Positions 22,994 through 34,900 are shown, counted from the first letter of the stretch. The stretch: 64,000 nt of DNA from Mucilaginibacter sp. L196 (GCF_009765905.1 NZ_LMUO01000009.1:597941-661940); one strand, 5' to 3'. The notes: generated by a model from the letters alone, not told the origin. Numbers and translations: made by a program.

Positions 22994-23890
22994 TTAATTC
23001 ATCATCCGGTAATCATTCGGCGTAACGCCTGCTTTTTGTTTAAATAAACGGGTGAAATGCTGCGGGTATTTAAAGCCCAATTCGTAGGCAATTTCACTCG
23101 CAGATTTATTCATGTCAAACAGTCTCTCTTTCGCCACATCTATCACTTTTGATTGAATGTATTCCAGAGCAGATCTGCCGGTTTCTTTCTTCACCAGGTC
23201 ACCAAAATAGTTGGGTGATAAATGTAGGATTTCGGCGCAATAAGCTACGGAAGGCAGGCCTTCGCTCTGCGGTTTATCGGATGAAAAATAGCCTTTCAAT
23301 AAGTATTCAAACCGTTCCAGGATTCCTTTGTTTGCATTGTCGCGCGTAATGAACTGGCGGTCGTAAAAACGGATGCAATAATTGAGCAGTAACTCGATGT
23401 TGGATGCAATCAGTCCTTTGCTGTGCTTGTCTATATTTTGATCCAGTTCATACTCGATTTTTGCGAAGCAATCAATCACAATACTTTTCTCTTTATCCGA
23501 CAGGTGAAGCGCTTCATTTACATCATACGAAAAGAAAGAATAATCCTGAATGTGTTTGCCTAATGGAGTGCCGTTTATCAGGTCGGGATGAAAGAGCAAT
23601 ACCCAGCCTTTCGGGGCAAATAGTTCAACGCCGGGTTCCACACCTATCACCTGTCCGGGCGCTACAAATATCAGGCTTCCTTCCTGGTAGTCATAGTGCC
23701 TTTTTCCATAGCGTAATTGGTCATAGTGCAGTTCTTTCAGACCCACCACATACAAACCAATGTTGAATGATTTGGCGGGCATCGGTTGCGCTTTCGAGAG
23801 ATCAATCACCGCAACCAGCGGATGTTTGGTAGTTATGCCCCGCATGGTATTGTATTGCGCGATGCTGCTGATTTTTACAATCTCTTCCAT
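22994..23890 (-). CDS. AraC family regulator (paralogue 2)
   Basis: The 298-residue paralogue of the regulator at 10208-11104 has the same length once the ATG at 23890 is used. The longer frame from 23956 adds 22 residues without family support. It has a sensing domain with SLIFVAPGQVIGVEPG and an AraC domain with HLSPNYFGDLVKKETGRSAL and ELGFKYPQHFTRLFKQKAG. Divergent from two aldo/keto reductase genes, which it probably controls. Identity with paralogue 1 is highest in the DNA-binding domain and in the linker YDRQFITR. Confidence 0.9.
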   Translation of the reverse strand: MEEIVKISSIAQYNTMRGITTKHPLVAVIDLSKAQPMPAKSFNIGLYVVGLKELHYDQLRYGKRHYDYQEGSLIFVAPGQVIGVEPGVELFAPKGWVLLFHPDLINGTPLGKHIQDYSFFSYDVNEALHLSDKEKSIVIDCFAKIEYELDQNIDKHSKGLIASNIELLLNYCIRFYDRQFITRDNANKGILERFEYLLKGYFSSDKPQSEGLPSVAYCAEILHLSPNYFGDLVKKETGRSALEYIQSKVIDVAKERLFDMNKSASEIAYELGFKYPQHFTRLFKQKAGVTPNDYRMMN

Positions 23891-24032
23891 ACCTTGTTCT
23901 TTTATCGCTACAAAATTACAGGTTTTCGCAAGCTTTTTTGATACCGGCCTTCCCAATCAGTGTTATTGGTAAGAAAAACCGTAATCTGTATACAAAACGG
24001 CTCGCCCTTCTTCCGCAATTTTGCATCAGTAA

Positions 24033-25025
<993 letters not shown>

Positions 25026-25144
25026 GCAAGCCATACTCCCGGTGATATGGCTTCTAATTTCTATGGACCGCCGCAACCGGAATTGAATAAATAGTTCAGC
25101 TTGCATACAAAATTAAGTAATCTAAAGTAGATAGGTATAAAGTG

Positions 25145-25945
25145 ATGAATATAACATTAAATAACGGCATAAAAATGCCACTGCTTGGTTTTGGCACTTA
25201 CTTGCTTCGAGACGGTTTAGAGTGTGAGCAGTCTGTGCTAAATGCTTTAAATATTGGCTACAGACTGATCGACACAGCCGCGGCATACAATAATGAGGAA
25301 TCGGTGGGCAGAGCGATTAAAAGAAGTAATGTCAAACGAGAAGAAATCTTTGTGACCACAAAATTTTTGCCAGTGGATCCCGGGTATGAGAAAGCAAAGC
25401 GCGCCTTTGAAGCATCACTAAAAAAATTGGGTCTTGACTATATTGATCTATACTTGATTCATATCCCGCAGGGAGACCTCAATTCCTCCTGGACAGCAAT
25501 GGAAGAATTATATAAAGAAGGTAAAGTAAGGGCTATAGGTGTAAGTAATTTCAATATGAATCAGATTCAGGATTTACTTAAGCAGCATAGTGTGATACCA
25601 GCAGTCAATCAAGTGGAGACACATCCATTTTCCCAAAAAACAGAAATGCAGAAAGCTTTGAAATCTCAAGGCATCCAGTTGGAGTCATGGGCCCCCTTTG
25701 CTCAGGGTAAAAACAATCTTTTTAATAATGCACTTTTAAAAGCGATTTCAAGCAAATATAATAAGAGTATTGCCCAAGTGGTTCTACGATGGTTAATTCA
25801 AAAAGAAGTCGTGGTTATTCCGAAATCAGCAAATATGAAAAGGATAAATGAAAATTTCAATGTATTTGACTTTGAGTTGTCTTCCGATGATATGACAACT
25901 ATCAAATCGCTAGATAAAGGTAGTGGACTAATTTATCATGTTTAA
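25145..25945 (+). CDS. Aldo/keto reductase (AKR5-like, 2,5-diketo-D-gluconate reductase type)
   Basis: The 266-residue AKR counts from the second of two adjacent ATGs. The tetrad is Asp43, Tyr48 (LIDTAAAYNNE), Lys73 (VTTKFLP) and His106 (LYLIHIPQG). The shorter length and the start NITLNNGIKMPLLGFGT place it in the prokaryotic AKR5 group, so it is not a duplicate of the preceding AKR. Probably reduces aldehydes or alpha-keto compounds. GC content is lower than in the first AKR gene. Confidence 0.9.
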   Translation: MNITLNNGIKMPLLGFGTYLLRDGLECEQSVLNALNIGYRLIDTAAAYNNEESVGRAIKRSNVKREEIFVTTKFLPVDPGYEKAKRAFEASLKKLGLDYIDLYLIHIPQGDLNSSWTAMEELYKEGKVRAIGVSNFNMNQIQDLLKQHSVIPAVNQVETHPFSQKTEMQKALKSQGIQLESWAPFAQGKNNLFNNALLKAISSKYNKSIAQVVLRWLIQKEVVVIPKSANMKRINENFNVFDFELSSDDMTTIKSLDKGSGLIYHV

Positions 25946-26034
25946 AAGACGTTTAATGGTAATCGAATGTAATCATCGAAGACATCTCCTCCAATCCAAT
26001 CAAGCCCTTGCGCCAAACAGTAATATTTTTCTCT

Positions 26035-26063
26035 GTTATCCGTAGATTATATCTATGGATAAC
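26035..26063. repeat. Hairpin palindrome GTTATCCGTAGAT-TAT-ATCTATGGATAAC
   Basis: Thirteen-base arms with one G/T mismatch and a 3-base loop. No T run on either side, so it is not a typical terminator. It could be a protein-binding site or an end of a lost mobile element. Confidence 0.5.
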
Positions 26064-26100
26064 ATTATGCATATAGCCTCCGACTACCCCAAACGCAAAA

Positions 26101-26128
26101 AAGCCTCAAATCTTTCGACTTGAGGCTT
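26101..26128. terminator. Hairpin AAGCCTCAA / TTGAGGCTT
   Basis: Nine-base arms with loop ATCTTTCGAC, almost the same as 20423-20452. The A run on its left serves as a U run for minus-strand transcripts, so it may end the DUF885 transcript, 230 bases downstream of that gene. Confidence 0.55.
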
Positions 26129-26136
26129 TCTCGTTT

Positions 26137-26255
26137 GTAGAAGGGACACGCAATTGGGCGGCTTTTGTTATTGATGTTGAGGCGATTATAAATGCGAAAA
26201 ATATAATTGAAAAATTAATGGGGTTTAATCCTTTCATTGGAGAATCGGGGGGCAC
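26137..26255 (+). repeat. GTAGAAGG repeat, full copy B
   Basis: Matches copy A (22668) nearly base for base through ATATAATTGAAA, then diverges gradually. The frame beginning VEGTRN is open for 37 codons. Here it starts 8 bases after the AAGCCTCAA hairpin, whereas copy A has no such hairpin. Confidence 0.55.
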
Positions 26256-26358
26256 AATTGGCCCTTTAAACAATTCTAAATATCAAACCTATATCTACAA
26301 AAAAATGACCGGTTCAAAGCGCATTGGGCTTTATTTTCTATATCGCTAAAAAAATGGC

Positions 26359-27669
26359 CTAGTTACTGGTTTTTAATGCAGCCTCTTTAAATACACCATC
26401 TCTAGCGATGGCAAACGGCAATGAAAGGTTTGCCAGAACCCATTCATGAAAATCCTTTATATTAAATTTATCTCCTAATTTGACCTGTAATTCGGCTTTC
26501 CATTGGGCTATTTGTGCAGCACCGTAATTGTAGGTAATGGCCTGAGCCGGCCAGTGCCTTACCCTTTGAATTTCGCGCATGGCAATGTCATCCTGATTAT
26601 TTACATGCTTTTTCCAGAACGCCAGCGCTTGCTGATCCGTCCATCCATAATAATTCACTCCAATATCCATTGGGATTCTTACCGCCCTTACCAGGTCCCA
26701 TTCCCAGTGGCCGAGCTCATCATAAGGCGTTTTGTAAACACCAAGTTCCTTACCATATCTTTCCACGTAGGCCGCCCATCCTTCAGCAGAACCTACGTAA
26801 AAAAAAAGGTCCTGCACGTTACTATGCGGCTCCTTCTCATTTATGGAAGTTTGATAATGATGCCCCGGTATCGCTTCATGAAGAAAAAGCCATCCGAACT
26901 GCCTGCTGTTATAGGGCTTACCGGATAAGTTATAATAAAATGTTCCGTCTCTGTAAAAACCAGGCGTGTGCACCACCAATTCTTTGGGCCCCTGTTTAAT
27001 TTTTACTACCGGGATTTGATGGGGGTAAAACAAGACGTTCAACCTGCTGTCTATATTTTCCCGGGTCTGTTCAAAACGTTCCTGAATAATCTCCGGATTA
27101 TTTATCAAAAATTCGGCGCTATTAATTTTACGGTAAAAAGCAATTGAATCCAGTCCTGTTTGCCGGCGAATAAAGTTTATGTGCGTATTTGCATCATCTA
27201 CTTCATTCAATCCAAACTTAAAAATTTCATCCGGAGTAACATCTGCACCCAGCCACCTCTTTAACAGATAAGCGTACCATGCTTTGCCGTCTGGAATTGC
27301 AGCTATATTATTGTCGGGCACTGTCGCCGGAGAATAGGTTAACCATTTTGTTTCCAATTCCAGCCTTTCCAGGTTCATCGTCGTTTCGAACTTTATCTGA
27401 AGATAGTCCTGTTGCTGAACGGCTGAAAGTGTAGACAGTTTATATTGACGCAATTGATTTTTGATACTATTAAAAAATACGATTTCTTTTTTGATGGTAT
27501 CCTTTGGCTCTATCTCGTGCAGATCATCGATGTAGCCCATTCCTAATCCTGGTATAGGAAGAGCATGGTAACCAATAACAAAACTATGGGTAAATGTGTC
27601 GAAACTTGGTTGCGGTTTCGGATTAAACAAGGAATAAGCGGTAAAAATTAAGGCAGCGTGAATTTTCAT
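26359..27669 (-). CDS. DUF885 family protein (putative metallopeptidase-like)
   Basis: The 436-residue protein has an N-terminal hydrophobic start (IHAALIFTAYSLF), likely a weak signal peptide. The DUF885 signature FLHEAIPGHHYQTS is a histidine-rich motif analogous to zinc sites. Other family blocks are DPVRIPMDIGVNYYGWT-like (read here as RAVRIPMDIGVNYYGWT) and RVRHWPAQAITYNYGAAQI. Family members are suspected peptidases, but activity is not established in general. Slightly shorter than typical members of about 550-600 residues, mainly at the N-terminal half. Alone on the minus strand. Confidence 0.85.
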   Translation of the reverse strand: MKIHAALIFTAYSLFNPKPQPSFDTFTHSFVIGYHALPIPGLGMGYIDDLHEIEPKDTIKKEIVFFNSIKNQLRQYKLSTLSAVQQQDYLQIKFETTMNLERLELETKWLTYSPATVPDNNIAAIPDGKAWYAYLLKRWLGADVTPDEIFKFGLNEVDDANTHINFIRRQTGLDSIAFYRKINSAEFLINNPEIIQERFEQTRENIDSRLNVLFYPHQIPVVKIKQGPKELVVHTPGFYRDGTFYYNLSGKPYNSRQFGWLFLHEAIPGHHYQTSINEKEPHSNVQDLFFYVGSAEGWAAYVERYGKELGVYKTPYDELGHWEWDLVRAVRIPMDIGVNYYGWTDQQALAFWKKHVNNQDDIAMREIQRVRHWPAQAITYNYGAAQIAQWKAELQVKLGDKFNIKDFHEWVLANLSLPFAIARDGVFKEAALKTSN

Positions 27670-28434
27670 GGAGTAATAAAGGTGGATAAATACGTAAATC
27701 CCCTACTTTAGACTCGCAAGGGCTCAATATAGACAGCTATTTTTGTTTATTCGACTAAGTATTACACTTCTTGTTACATAAAAAAATACTATTCAAATAA
27801 ATTATTACAGCTAATCCTTGGTTGTTTACAGACCGAGTCTGAATCGTTTTATAAAAAACCTGTTTGATTGGGAAAGGATTTATTATAACTGATCGATATT
27901 TTTTAGCTATAGTATAAGCGTAAAAGATTAGTTGACGGTTGCTTTATACAGTACTGGATTTTGACAAAATGCCATTAAGTATAGACATTCCGGGGTGTTG
28001 AAACCCGCAGTGTACGTCAAAAACGTTAAGATTCGCTTGAAAACCAAATTGCGTAAATTATTGCGATATTTGAATAATTAATTTTCGCGACATTCTGGGT
28101 ATGATAGCGGATAAAGGTCTCTTTTTCGCGATCTGCTTCAAATAAATTCATGCCCATTGTTAAATCTCTAAGCAAGATCGAACAATAAGGCAACTTAGAT
28201 GTACTCAATCTAAGAAAGACGACAAAGTTTTAAACCGGAATAAGGTGGTAAATTTGAGCGGAATCTCGAGGTTAATGACTATGTTTTTTGATAAAAGATT
28301 GGTCGAACCTTTAACCATGTTGGTTATGAGTATATTATATAAATTATACCGATTCGGTTAATCGAAGCAAGATCGAACATGTAAATATCTATATATCAAT
28401 TATTTACTAAAATTTACAATTTAAGATCAATCGT
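27670..28434. other. AT-rich gene-free stretch before tRNA-Met
   Basis: About 765 bases with no believable ORF; the 60-codon minus ORF at 28026 is spurious. GCAAGATCGAACA occurs twice (about 28171 and 28369) and resembles the T-arm region of the neighbouring tRNA (GCAGGATCGAACT). These may be eroded tRNA fragments, but no cloverleaf can be made. Confidence 0.5.
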
Positions 28435-28444
28435 AAAAAACAAC

Positions 28445-28497
28445 AAAGCCTTGAAAGTGCTTGACTCTCAATAGAGAAGTTCGACTTTCAAGGCTTT
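28445..28497 (-). terminator. Terminator of the tRNA-Met transcript
   Basis: Thirteen-base perfect arms AAAGCCTTGAAAG / CTTTCAAGGCTTT. On the minus strand the right-hand flank is TGTTGTTTTTT, a good U run. It begins 12 bases after the tRNA 3' end. Confidence 0.8.
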
Positions 28498-28508
28498 CGC
28501 CGATTGCG

Positions 28509-28582
28509 TAGCGGGGAGCAGGATCGAACTGCCGACCTTAGGGTTATGAATCCTACGCTCTAACCATCTGAGCTACCCCGCC
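28509..28582 (-). tRNA. tRNA-Met (CAT), elongator type
   Basis: A 74-base cloverleaf on the minus strand: acceptor GGCGGGG pairing with CCCCGCT (last pair G-U), D arm GCTC...GAGC, anticodon loop TTCATAA with anticodon CAT, and T arm with GTTCGATCC. The anticodon stem lacks the three G-C pairs of initiator tRNA, and the 1-72 position is paired, so this is an elongator tRNA-Met. A lysidine-modified tRNA-Ile with CAT anticodon is the alternative. CCA is not encoded. Confidence 0.93.
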
Positions 28583-28737
28583 TTATATTTGTGTTATTGC
28601 TGCCGGTATGGTAACGCCGGTTGCTGTATTGTTAATAACACATCCTAAAAAGGTTTGCAAATATAGCAGAAATTCGTTTTCTTTAGAAAAAATGTTAACA
28701 TTTACTCCTAATCGCGTTATTCTATTGTAAACCTGGT

Positions 28738-29118
28738 ATGTCTGAAAAGAAAAAATTCACTATGGAGTATGAGATAAAATCATCTCCGCGCATTCTATAT
28801 AGCTTTTTAAGCGAATCAAACGGCTTAACACAATGGTTTGCTGATGACGTAACCGTTCGCGACCAGGTGTATACTTTTACCTGGGATGATGAACAGCAAA
28901 ACGCCAAATTGCTAATGCTTAAAGAAAACAAGCTGGTTAAATTTCGTTGGGTTGATGATGATCCGCAGTATTATTTCGAGATGGAAATTTTGCAGGACGA
29001 GCTAACCAATGATGTAGCCCTGGGTATAACCGATTTTGCTACCGAAGAAACTATTGATGAGCGTAAACTCATCTGGGATAATCAAATTGAATACCTCATT
29101 AGCGTATTAGGTGCCTGA
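28738..29118 (+). CDS. START-like domain protein
   Basis: The 126-residue soluble protein is of the START/SRPBCC helix-grip fold: FTMEYEIKSSPRILYSFLSE, then LTQWFADDVTVRDQVYTFTWDDE, as in activator-of-Hsp90-like proteins. It is a conserved small protein of Bacteroidota usually found, as here, just upstream of the LptF/G permease gene (94 bases) and ribBA. No enzymatic activity known; a hydrophobic ligand pocket is expected. Confidence 0.88.
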   Translation: MSEKKKFTMEYEIKSSPRILYSFLSESNGLTQWFADDVTVRDQVYTFTWDDEQQNAKLLMLKENKLVKFRWVDDDPQYYFEMEILQDELTNDVALGITDFATEETIDERKLIWDNQIEYLISVLGA

Positions 29119-29212
29119 GCTAATACAATTTTCCTTAATTTTACGTTTTTAAATTTGCACTGTGCTTAATTAGGCATCGTGCATTTTATTCCCAAAACGC
29201 TGATATATCCTG

Positions 29213-30628
29213 ATGAAAAAAATTCATCTTTTAATACTTAAATCATTTATAAGGCCTTTTCTATCAACCTTCATTATAGTGATGTTTGTGTTATTGATGC
29301 TATTTTTATTCAAATACATCGATGATCTTATAGGTAAAGGATTCGCCTGGTACGTTATTCTGGAGCTGATGTTGTATTCATCGGCAACCAATGTGGCTAT
29401 GGCGCTGCCCTTATCTGTACTGCTCTCCACCATCATGACCTACGGCAGCCTTGGCGAAAATTATGAGCTGGTGGCTATAAAAGCGGCCGGTATATCGCTA
29501 AGCAGGGCCATGTACCCCATGATCATTATCGTATCCATACTCAGTGTCTCGGCGTTTATTTTCTCCGATTATATGTTGCCGGTGGCCAACTTAAAGTATT
29601 TTTCTCTTTTGTATGATGTAAGGCAGCAGCGCTCGGCAACGTTATTACCCGAAGGTGTGTTCAGCAACAGCTTCCCCGGTTTTACCATCAGGGTTGAAAA
29701 AAAAGGAGCCGATGGCCAGGCGCTATATGGCGTTATGATCTATAAAAAAGATCAGAATTCAGAAAACAACTCGGTACTGTTTGCCAAAGAAGGTAGAATG
29801 TACCGTACTCCCGGCGATAAGGATTTGGTGTTAAAGCTTAAGGATGGCGTTCGCTATGAAGAATCGGCAGGAGATGTTGGTTATAACACCCGCCAACGAT
29901 TAATGCGCTTCCGTTTTAAAGATATGGAACTGAAGTTTGACCTTTCGGGCTTTAAGCTTTCCCGTACGGACGAAAATGGGTTTAAGTCTGCGTTCCAGAT
30001 GATGAACATAAAACAATTACGCAAGTACAAAAAAGATACACAGCATGCTATTGATAGTTCTGTACAGGTCGGTTATCGTATGATAACACCTTACATGCGG
30101 TATTTTAATCTTCCTAAAAAAACAACTACCGCAAAAGCACCAGCCCTTGCCATCGCCAATAAAAGTTTAACACTTAGCGAACAACTTGCCGCTGTATCTA
30201 ATGGTTCCAGTGAAGCACGCTCTATCCAGAGCCTGGTAAAAGATAACGATTCCCGTAATCACGATAATGCCCAAAATATCCGTAAATCATTGGTTGAGTA
30301 TCAAAAGAAATATACCCTATCGGCAGTTTGCCTGGTGTTGTTTTTAATTGGTGCCCCACTTGGAGCCATTATACGTAAAGGCGGCTTAGGCCTGCCGGTG
30401 GTTGTATCAGTAGCATTTTTCCTGATATATTACATCATATCAACCATAGGCGAAAAATCAGTAAAAGATGGTAATGTATCGCCAATATTAGGTATGTGGA
30501 TATCCATTATTATTCTAACACCTATAGGGCTTTTCCTATCATACAAGGCGATAACTGATTCAGCTATATTTGATGCCGACTCTTATAAAAAGTTTTTTAA
30601 GAGGATATTCCGCCGGGCAGAGGCTTAA
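29213..30628 (+). CDS. LptF/LptG family permease (YjgP/YjgQ)
   Basis: Inner-membrane component of the lipopolysaccharide transport machine that, with LptB, extracts LPS for transfer to LptC. The 471-residue protein has three N-terminal helices (first at FLSTFIIVMFVLLMLFLF), a large periplasmic beta-jellyroll between about residues 125 and 360, and three C-terminal helices. The YjgP/YjgQ motifs ALPLSVLLSTIMTYGSLGEN and LVLFLIGAPLGAIIRKGGLG are clear. Bacteroidota proteins of this family are longer than E. coli LptF because of an insert before the last helices, as here (TAKAPALAIANKS region). Confidence 0.92.
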   Translation: MKKIHLLILKSFIRPFLSTFIIVMFVLLMLFLFKYIDDLIGKGFAWYVILELMLYSSATNVAMALPLSVLLSTIMTYGSLGENYELVAIKAAGISLSRAMYPMIIIVSILSVSAFIFSDYMLPVANLKYFSLLYDVRQQRSATLLPEGVFSNSFPGFTIRVEKKGADGQALYGVMIYKKDQNSENNSVLFAKEGRMYRTPGDKDLVLKLKDGVRYEESAGDVGYNTRQRLMRFRFKDMELKFDLSGFKLSRTDENGFKSAFQMMNIKQLRKYKKDTQHAIDSSVQVGYRMITPYMRYFNLPKKTTTAKAPALAIANKSLTLSEQLAAVSNGSSEARSIQSLVKDNDSRNHDNAQNIRKSLVEYQKKYTLSAVCLVLFLIGAPLGAIIRKGGLGLPVVVSVAFFLIYYIISTIGEKSVKDGNVSPILGMWISIIILTPIGLFLSYKAITDSAIFDADSYKKFFKRIFRRAEA

Positions 30629-30670
30629 TATATTTTACAAAGCACCGACCCTATTAACTTTATTATCCTG

Positions 30671-30706
30671 TAACTTTGTTCAAATTTAATACAAAGGCAA
30701 CCTTTG
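30671..30706 (+). promoter_or_regulatory. Candidate ribBA promoter and small dyad
   Basis: TAACTTTG at 30671-30678 matches the Bacteroidota -7 box TAnnTTTG; no clear -33 TTG. The dyad CAAAGG-CAA-CCTTTG at 30692-30706 would lie in the 5' leader. No FMN riboswitch is present. Confidence 0.4.
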
Positions 30707-30734
30707 CAGCTTGCCGATACGTAACCGTACAACC

Positions 30735-31937
30735 ATGTTAAATACAATACTTGAAGCGATAGAGGCTATAAAAGCCGGCAAAACCATAATAGTTGTTGAT
30801 GATGAAAATAGGGAAAACGAGGGCGATTTTTTAACCGCCGCCCGTAATGCGACACCCGAGACTATAAACTTTATGGTAAAGTATGGTCGTGGTTTGGTTT
30901 GCGCGCCTATTACCCGCCAACGTGCCCGTGAGCTTGATCTGGAACCGATGGTGAGCCATAATACCACATCGCACGAAACAAACTTTACCGTTTCGGTTGA
31001 TGTGCTGGAAGGGTGTACTACCGGCATTTCTGCTTCCGATCGTTCAAAAACAGTATTGGCTTTAATTGATCCTGCTGTTATGCCTGAGCATTTAGGTCGG
31101 CCGGGTCATATATTCCCGCTAATAGCAAAAGATGGTGGTGTGTTGCGCCGTACAGGCCACACCGAGGCTGCTATCGACCTGGCTGTTTTAGCCGGATTTG
31201 AGCCTGCCGGTGTAATATGCGAAATTATGAAGGAGGATGGCGAAATGGCCCGTTTGCCTGAACTATTAATTATCGCTAAAGAACATGATCTTAAAATAGT
31301 ATCTATAAAAGACCTGATAGAATATCGTTTGGCTACAGAATCAATGGTTACCCGCGAGGTTGCTGTGAAAATGCCAACCGAGTGGGGCGATTTTGATATG
31401 ATAGCCTATACCCAAATTGATACCGGCGAAAACCACCTGGCGCTTGTTAAAGGCACCTGGGAGCCTGATGAACCGATACTGGTGCGTGTGCATAGTTCAT
31501 GTGTTACCGGCGATATTTTTGGCTCATGCAGGTGTGATTGCGGCCCTCAGTTGCATAAAGCCATGGAAATCATCCAAAAAGAAGGTAAAGGTGTTATTGT
31601 ATACATGAATCAGGAAGGCCGTGGCATTGGTCTGGTAAACAAACTAAAAGCATATCATTTACAGGAAAACGGCTTTGATACTGTTGATGCCAACATAAAA
31701 TTAGGCTTTAAAATGGATGAGCGCGATTATGGTATTGGTGCGCAAATATTGCGCAGCCTGGGTGTATCAAAAATGCGTTTATTATCAAATAATCCTAAAA
31801 AACGTGCTGGTTTAATTGGTTATGGTTTAGAGGTTGTTGAGAACTTACCAATAGAAATAGCACCTAACCCACATAACGAGGCTTACCTGTTAACCAAAAG
31901 AGATAAAATGAACCACGCTATACTGCGCGATCATTAA
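30735..31937 (+). CDS. ribBA: Bifunctional RibBA: DHBP synthase / GTP cyclohydrolase II
   Basis: Catalyses two entry steps of riboflavin synthesis: ribulose 5-phosphate to 3,4-dihydroxy-2-butanone 4-phosphate, and GTP to the pyrimidine precursor. The N-terminal RibB domain has the acidic loop [11 protein letters not shown] and the [13 protein letters not shown] block. The C-terminal RibA domain has zinc cysteines in [16 protein letters not shown] and the GTP-binding [12 protein letters not shown] chose the ATG at 30735 (400 aa), where the family begins; an upstream ATG at 30711 would add eight atypical residues. Its last four bases overlap the end of the converging TamB gene. Confidence 0.95.
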   Translation: MLNTILEAIEAIKAGKTIIVVDDENRENEGDFLTAARNATPETINFMVKYGRGLVCAPITRQRARELDLEPMVSHNTTSHETNFTVSVDVLEGCTTGISASDRSKTVLALIDPAVMPEHLGRPGHIFPLIAKDGGVLRRTGHTEAAIDLAVLAGFEPAGVICEIMKEDGEMARLPELLIIAKEHDLKIVSIKDLIEYRLATESMVTREVAVKMPTEWGDFDMIAYTQIDTGENHLALVKGTWEPDEPILVRVHSSCVTGDIFGSCRCDCGPQLHKAMEIIQKEGKGVIVYMNQEGRGIGLVNKLKAYHLQENGFDTVDANIKLGFKMDERDYGIGAQILRSLGVSKMRLLSNNPKKRAGLIGYGLEVVENLPIEIAPNPHNEAYLLTKRDKMNHAILRDH

Positions 31938-34900
31938 TTATCATCCCCGTCGGATTTTTCATTGCTGTTTGAGCCCGGGCTGGGTGGTTCTGTTAAGGTG
32001 GGGGTATCTGTCTTAGGCGGAATTGGAGTAGGTGTTTTGCTCTTACTCTTACTGCCGCTGTTTTTTCTAAAGAGGTTCCTGAAAAACTCTCCGAAGGTAT
32101 CAAAATCACGCTGATAGGTAAGGCCCACACCGTTTACATATTGAACGCTCAACTGGTCAATGGTATTTAAGGTGGTGGTATTTAATACCCGGTAGGAGTA
32201 CTTGGCCGTAAGGTCTCCGCTCTTGCGCAACAAATATTGTGCTTCAAAATCCTTGGTTAGGCTGTTAAAATTTGAATTGAATAAACTGTTTTGTGTGGAG
32301 TTGTTAAACAGGTCATTACTGCCGGTGGTGGTAAATAAGCTCCCGTTAAATACCAGCCTGCTGTTAAATAATCTTAATGATGCGCTCGCGTCATTAAATG
32401 AACGCAGGTTTAAGTCGAAATTCTTGATGTTTGATTGTGAGATAAAGGTGTTCAATTTATTAAACGCGAACTCGCTCACCGCTTCGCCGGCTGTACTAAA
32501 TACCTGGTTAGTTAAACTATTTGGAGTTCCTGATGCAAAATTCCGGCGCACAATAATACTTAATGCCTGCTGGCTACGGTTATTATAATCGGTAAGATAA
32601 GTTCCCAAATCATCCTTAATTGATGGATCTGTAGGGAAGTTAAAATCAAAGTCGATAGTTGGGTGTAATAACGATTTGGTGATGATCAGTTCAGCCTGTA
32701 CCAGCACGTTTTCCGCTCCTTTTGGTGATGCCAAACCTGCCGCCTGGTAAAGTGGCGAAATGTCTGTACGCACCTCGTAAATAGCATTCAGGTTAATGTC
32801 AGCATTGGCCGGGTCGCCTGTCCAGCGTATGGTGCCGCCCTGGTTCACGGTAAAGTTTTTACTGATGAAGTTTTTAGCCGTAAACTCAAACTTTCCTGTC
32901 GATATTAAAAAGTCGCCGTACATGTTAAAATCACCTAGACTGTTAATATTCAGATTTAGGTTATTGGTTGTGCCGCTACCTTCTAACACGCCGTAATCCG
33001 TAGTTATTTTAACTATAGTTTTTTCATCAACAGTAAGGTCAAGGTTAAGTGTTACCCCATCAAAAGCATTTTTAGGCGCTACTACTTTGGTGCTGTCTTT
33101 ATGGCTTACAAATCTTATGAAATCATAATCTCCGGCGGTTGTTGAAGTGTTCAGCGGTATGTTAAACACCGTACCTGCAAGCGTATGTGCTTTAATATTA
33201 ATATTCATGGTATTAACAGGGCCATTGAATGAGAATGTGCCCGTACCGTAAGCCTTGCCATAGTAAAGGTGATTATCCCTGAATGTAGTATTTAAAGCAA
33301 GCAAGTTTTTAGCGGTTACTGTTGCCTCTATATCGGGGTTATCTAAGTTATTCAAATCAACTTTACCTTTTACCTCTCCCGTGCCTCCGTACGCATCCTT
33401 TAATACCATGCCGTCAACATCAATAACACTATTGGTTACTGTTAGCTTATCACTAACTGTAAATGCGGTTTTAAGGTAATTAACAGTAACGCCGGTATTA
33501 TCCAAAGTAACTGTACCATTCATTTGTGGCTTAGATGCCGGGCCGGTAAGCGACAAATCGCTTGATACGGTGCCTTTAGGGTCTGATACAAGGTCGCGGA
33601 TAAAAGGATCAAATATTACCGTTTGCACATGGTCCATTTTTACTTTAAAATCAAGCGCGTTAGCCTCGGCCTCCTTGGTAAGATTGTAAGCCCCGGTAAT
33701 ATTCATGGTTTCGGTGCCATTGTTGTTGATACTCATTTTTACATCAGCTTCCTTACGGTCATTACCCAATGTTGATTCAATTTTTACATCGCCAACCAAT
33801 GTTTTATTCATGTTTAGCGAGTCGATGTTTAAATGCGCGTCTATCCCCGGCGTATTTGTAATAGAACTAAATGTCACATTCCCATTAAGCGATCCTTTTA
33901 AGGATACACCTGAAACTTTGGTTAACTGGTCAAATGTGTTCATGTTGAATTTCTCGAACTCCAGCTTCAGTTTATCCTCCGGGTTGCTGGATATAAACCC
34001 GTTTATCTTAACCTTTTGCGGGCCATTTGATAGCTGAAAACCATCAATCTCGGTTTTACCATCCAAAAATTTTATCCTCACCTGGTCGGTTAGTTTCCAG
34101 TCTTGATGCTCCAGAATAACATCCGATGGAAGCAGTTTTAATTTAGCCGTAGTATCCCGCCCAAATTCAACCAAACCGTAAAGATCCAGCTGGTTAGTCG
34201 CGTCTTTATCAGCCAGTTTTATGTTGAAGTTAAGGCTGTCTCTTCTAAGTGCGTTTGATATGTCAATATTTTTGATGAACAGGCTATCCGTAATGTTTAT
34301 TTTGCTCAAAGAAATGTTCAGCCCTAATTGACCATTGGTTGTACTTTCGTCCAAAATAAGGTCATGGAACACTGTCGTGCCATATTGGATGGTTTTAACA
34401 TAGCCATTTAATGTAGCTGTTTCATTTGATGAGTCAAACTCACCCACAAAAGTTCCCTGGTCAGGTATTTTTAGGTCCGGATCAAAAAGCGCCAAAAGCG
34501 GACTCATATTTTTAAGCGCCAGGTTAAACTCAAAGTGCTGCGGTTTGGGAGTAACGGTGGCTATGTTTAACGATGGGATATATTTCTTAGCGATCTGTTT
34601 AAAATAAGATGGGAGCGTAGCCAGGTCAAACGAACCATGGATATTGGCCTCCGCAATGTCTGATTTTAGTGCCAATATGCGGTTGTCACCCTTGCCATGA
34701 GCTGAAAGATCAATGGAATCCACCACGTAATTATTTCTCGGATCAATTATCCTGATCGGTGTAAGCTCAATATGTCCCTGTAAATTCTCAAGGCTATTCC
34801 CGCTGAATTTGGTTTTAAGTACTGTTGTTAAAGTGATAGTATCTTTCAACAGTTTAAGCGTATGCAGGTGCGCATCTTTAATATCCGCGGTAAAATTATA

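Larger units (their letters stand above)
25946..26358. other. Gene-free spacer with hairpins and repeat
   Basis: No supported gene. It contains a 13-base-arm palindrome at 26035, the AAGCCTCAA hairpin at 26101, and copy B of the GTAGAAGG repeat. Together with the similar set at 20423 and 22668, it suggests past insertion and loss of an element. Confidence 0.5.

Noticed and set aside
28026..28208. 60-codon minus-strand ORF before tRNA-Met
   Set aside because: AT-rich spacer with no start context or protein-like pattern.
28160..28390. Possible tRNA fragments (GCAAGATCGAACA twice)
   Set aside because: No cloverleaf or acceptor stem could be built on either strand; kept only as a remark.
30629..30734. 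FMN riboswitch before ribBA
   Set aside because: The 106-base leader is too short and lacks the conserved junction sequences; only a small dyad is present.
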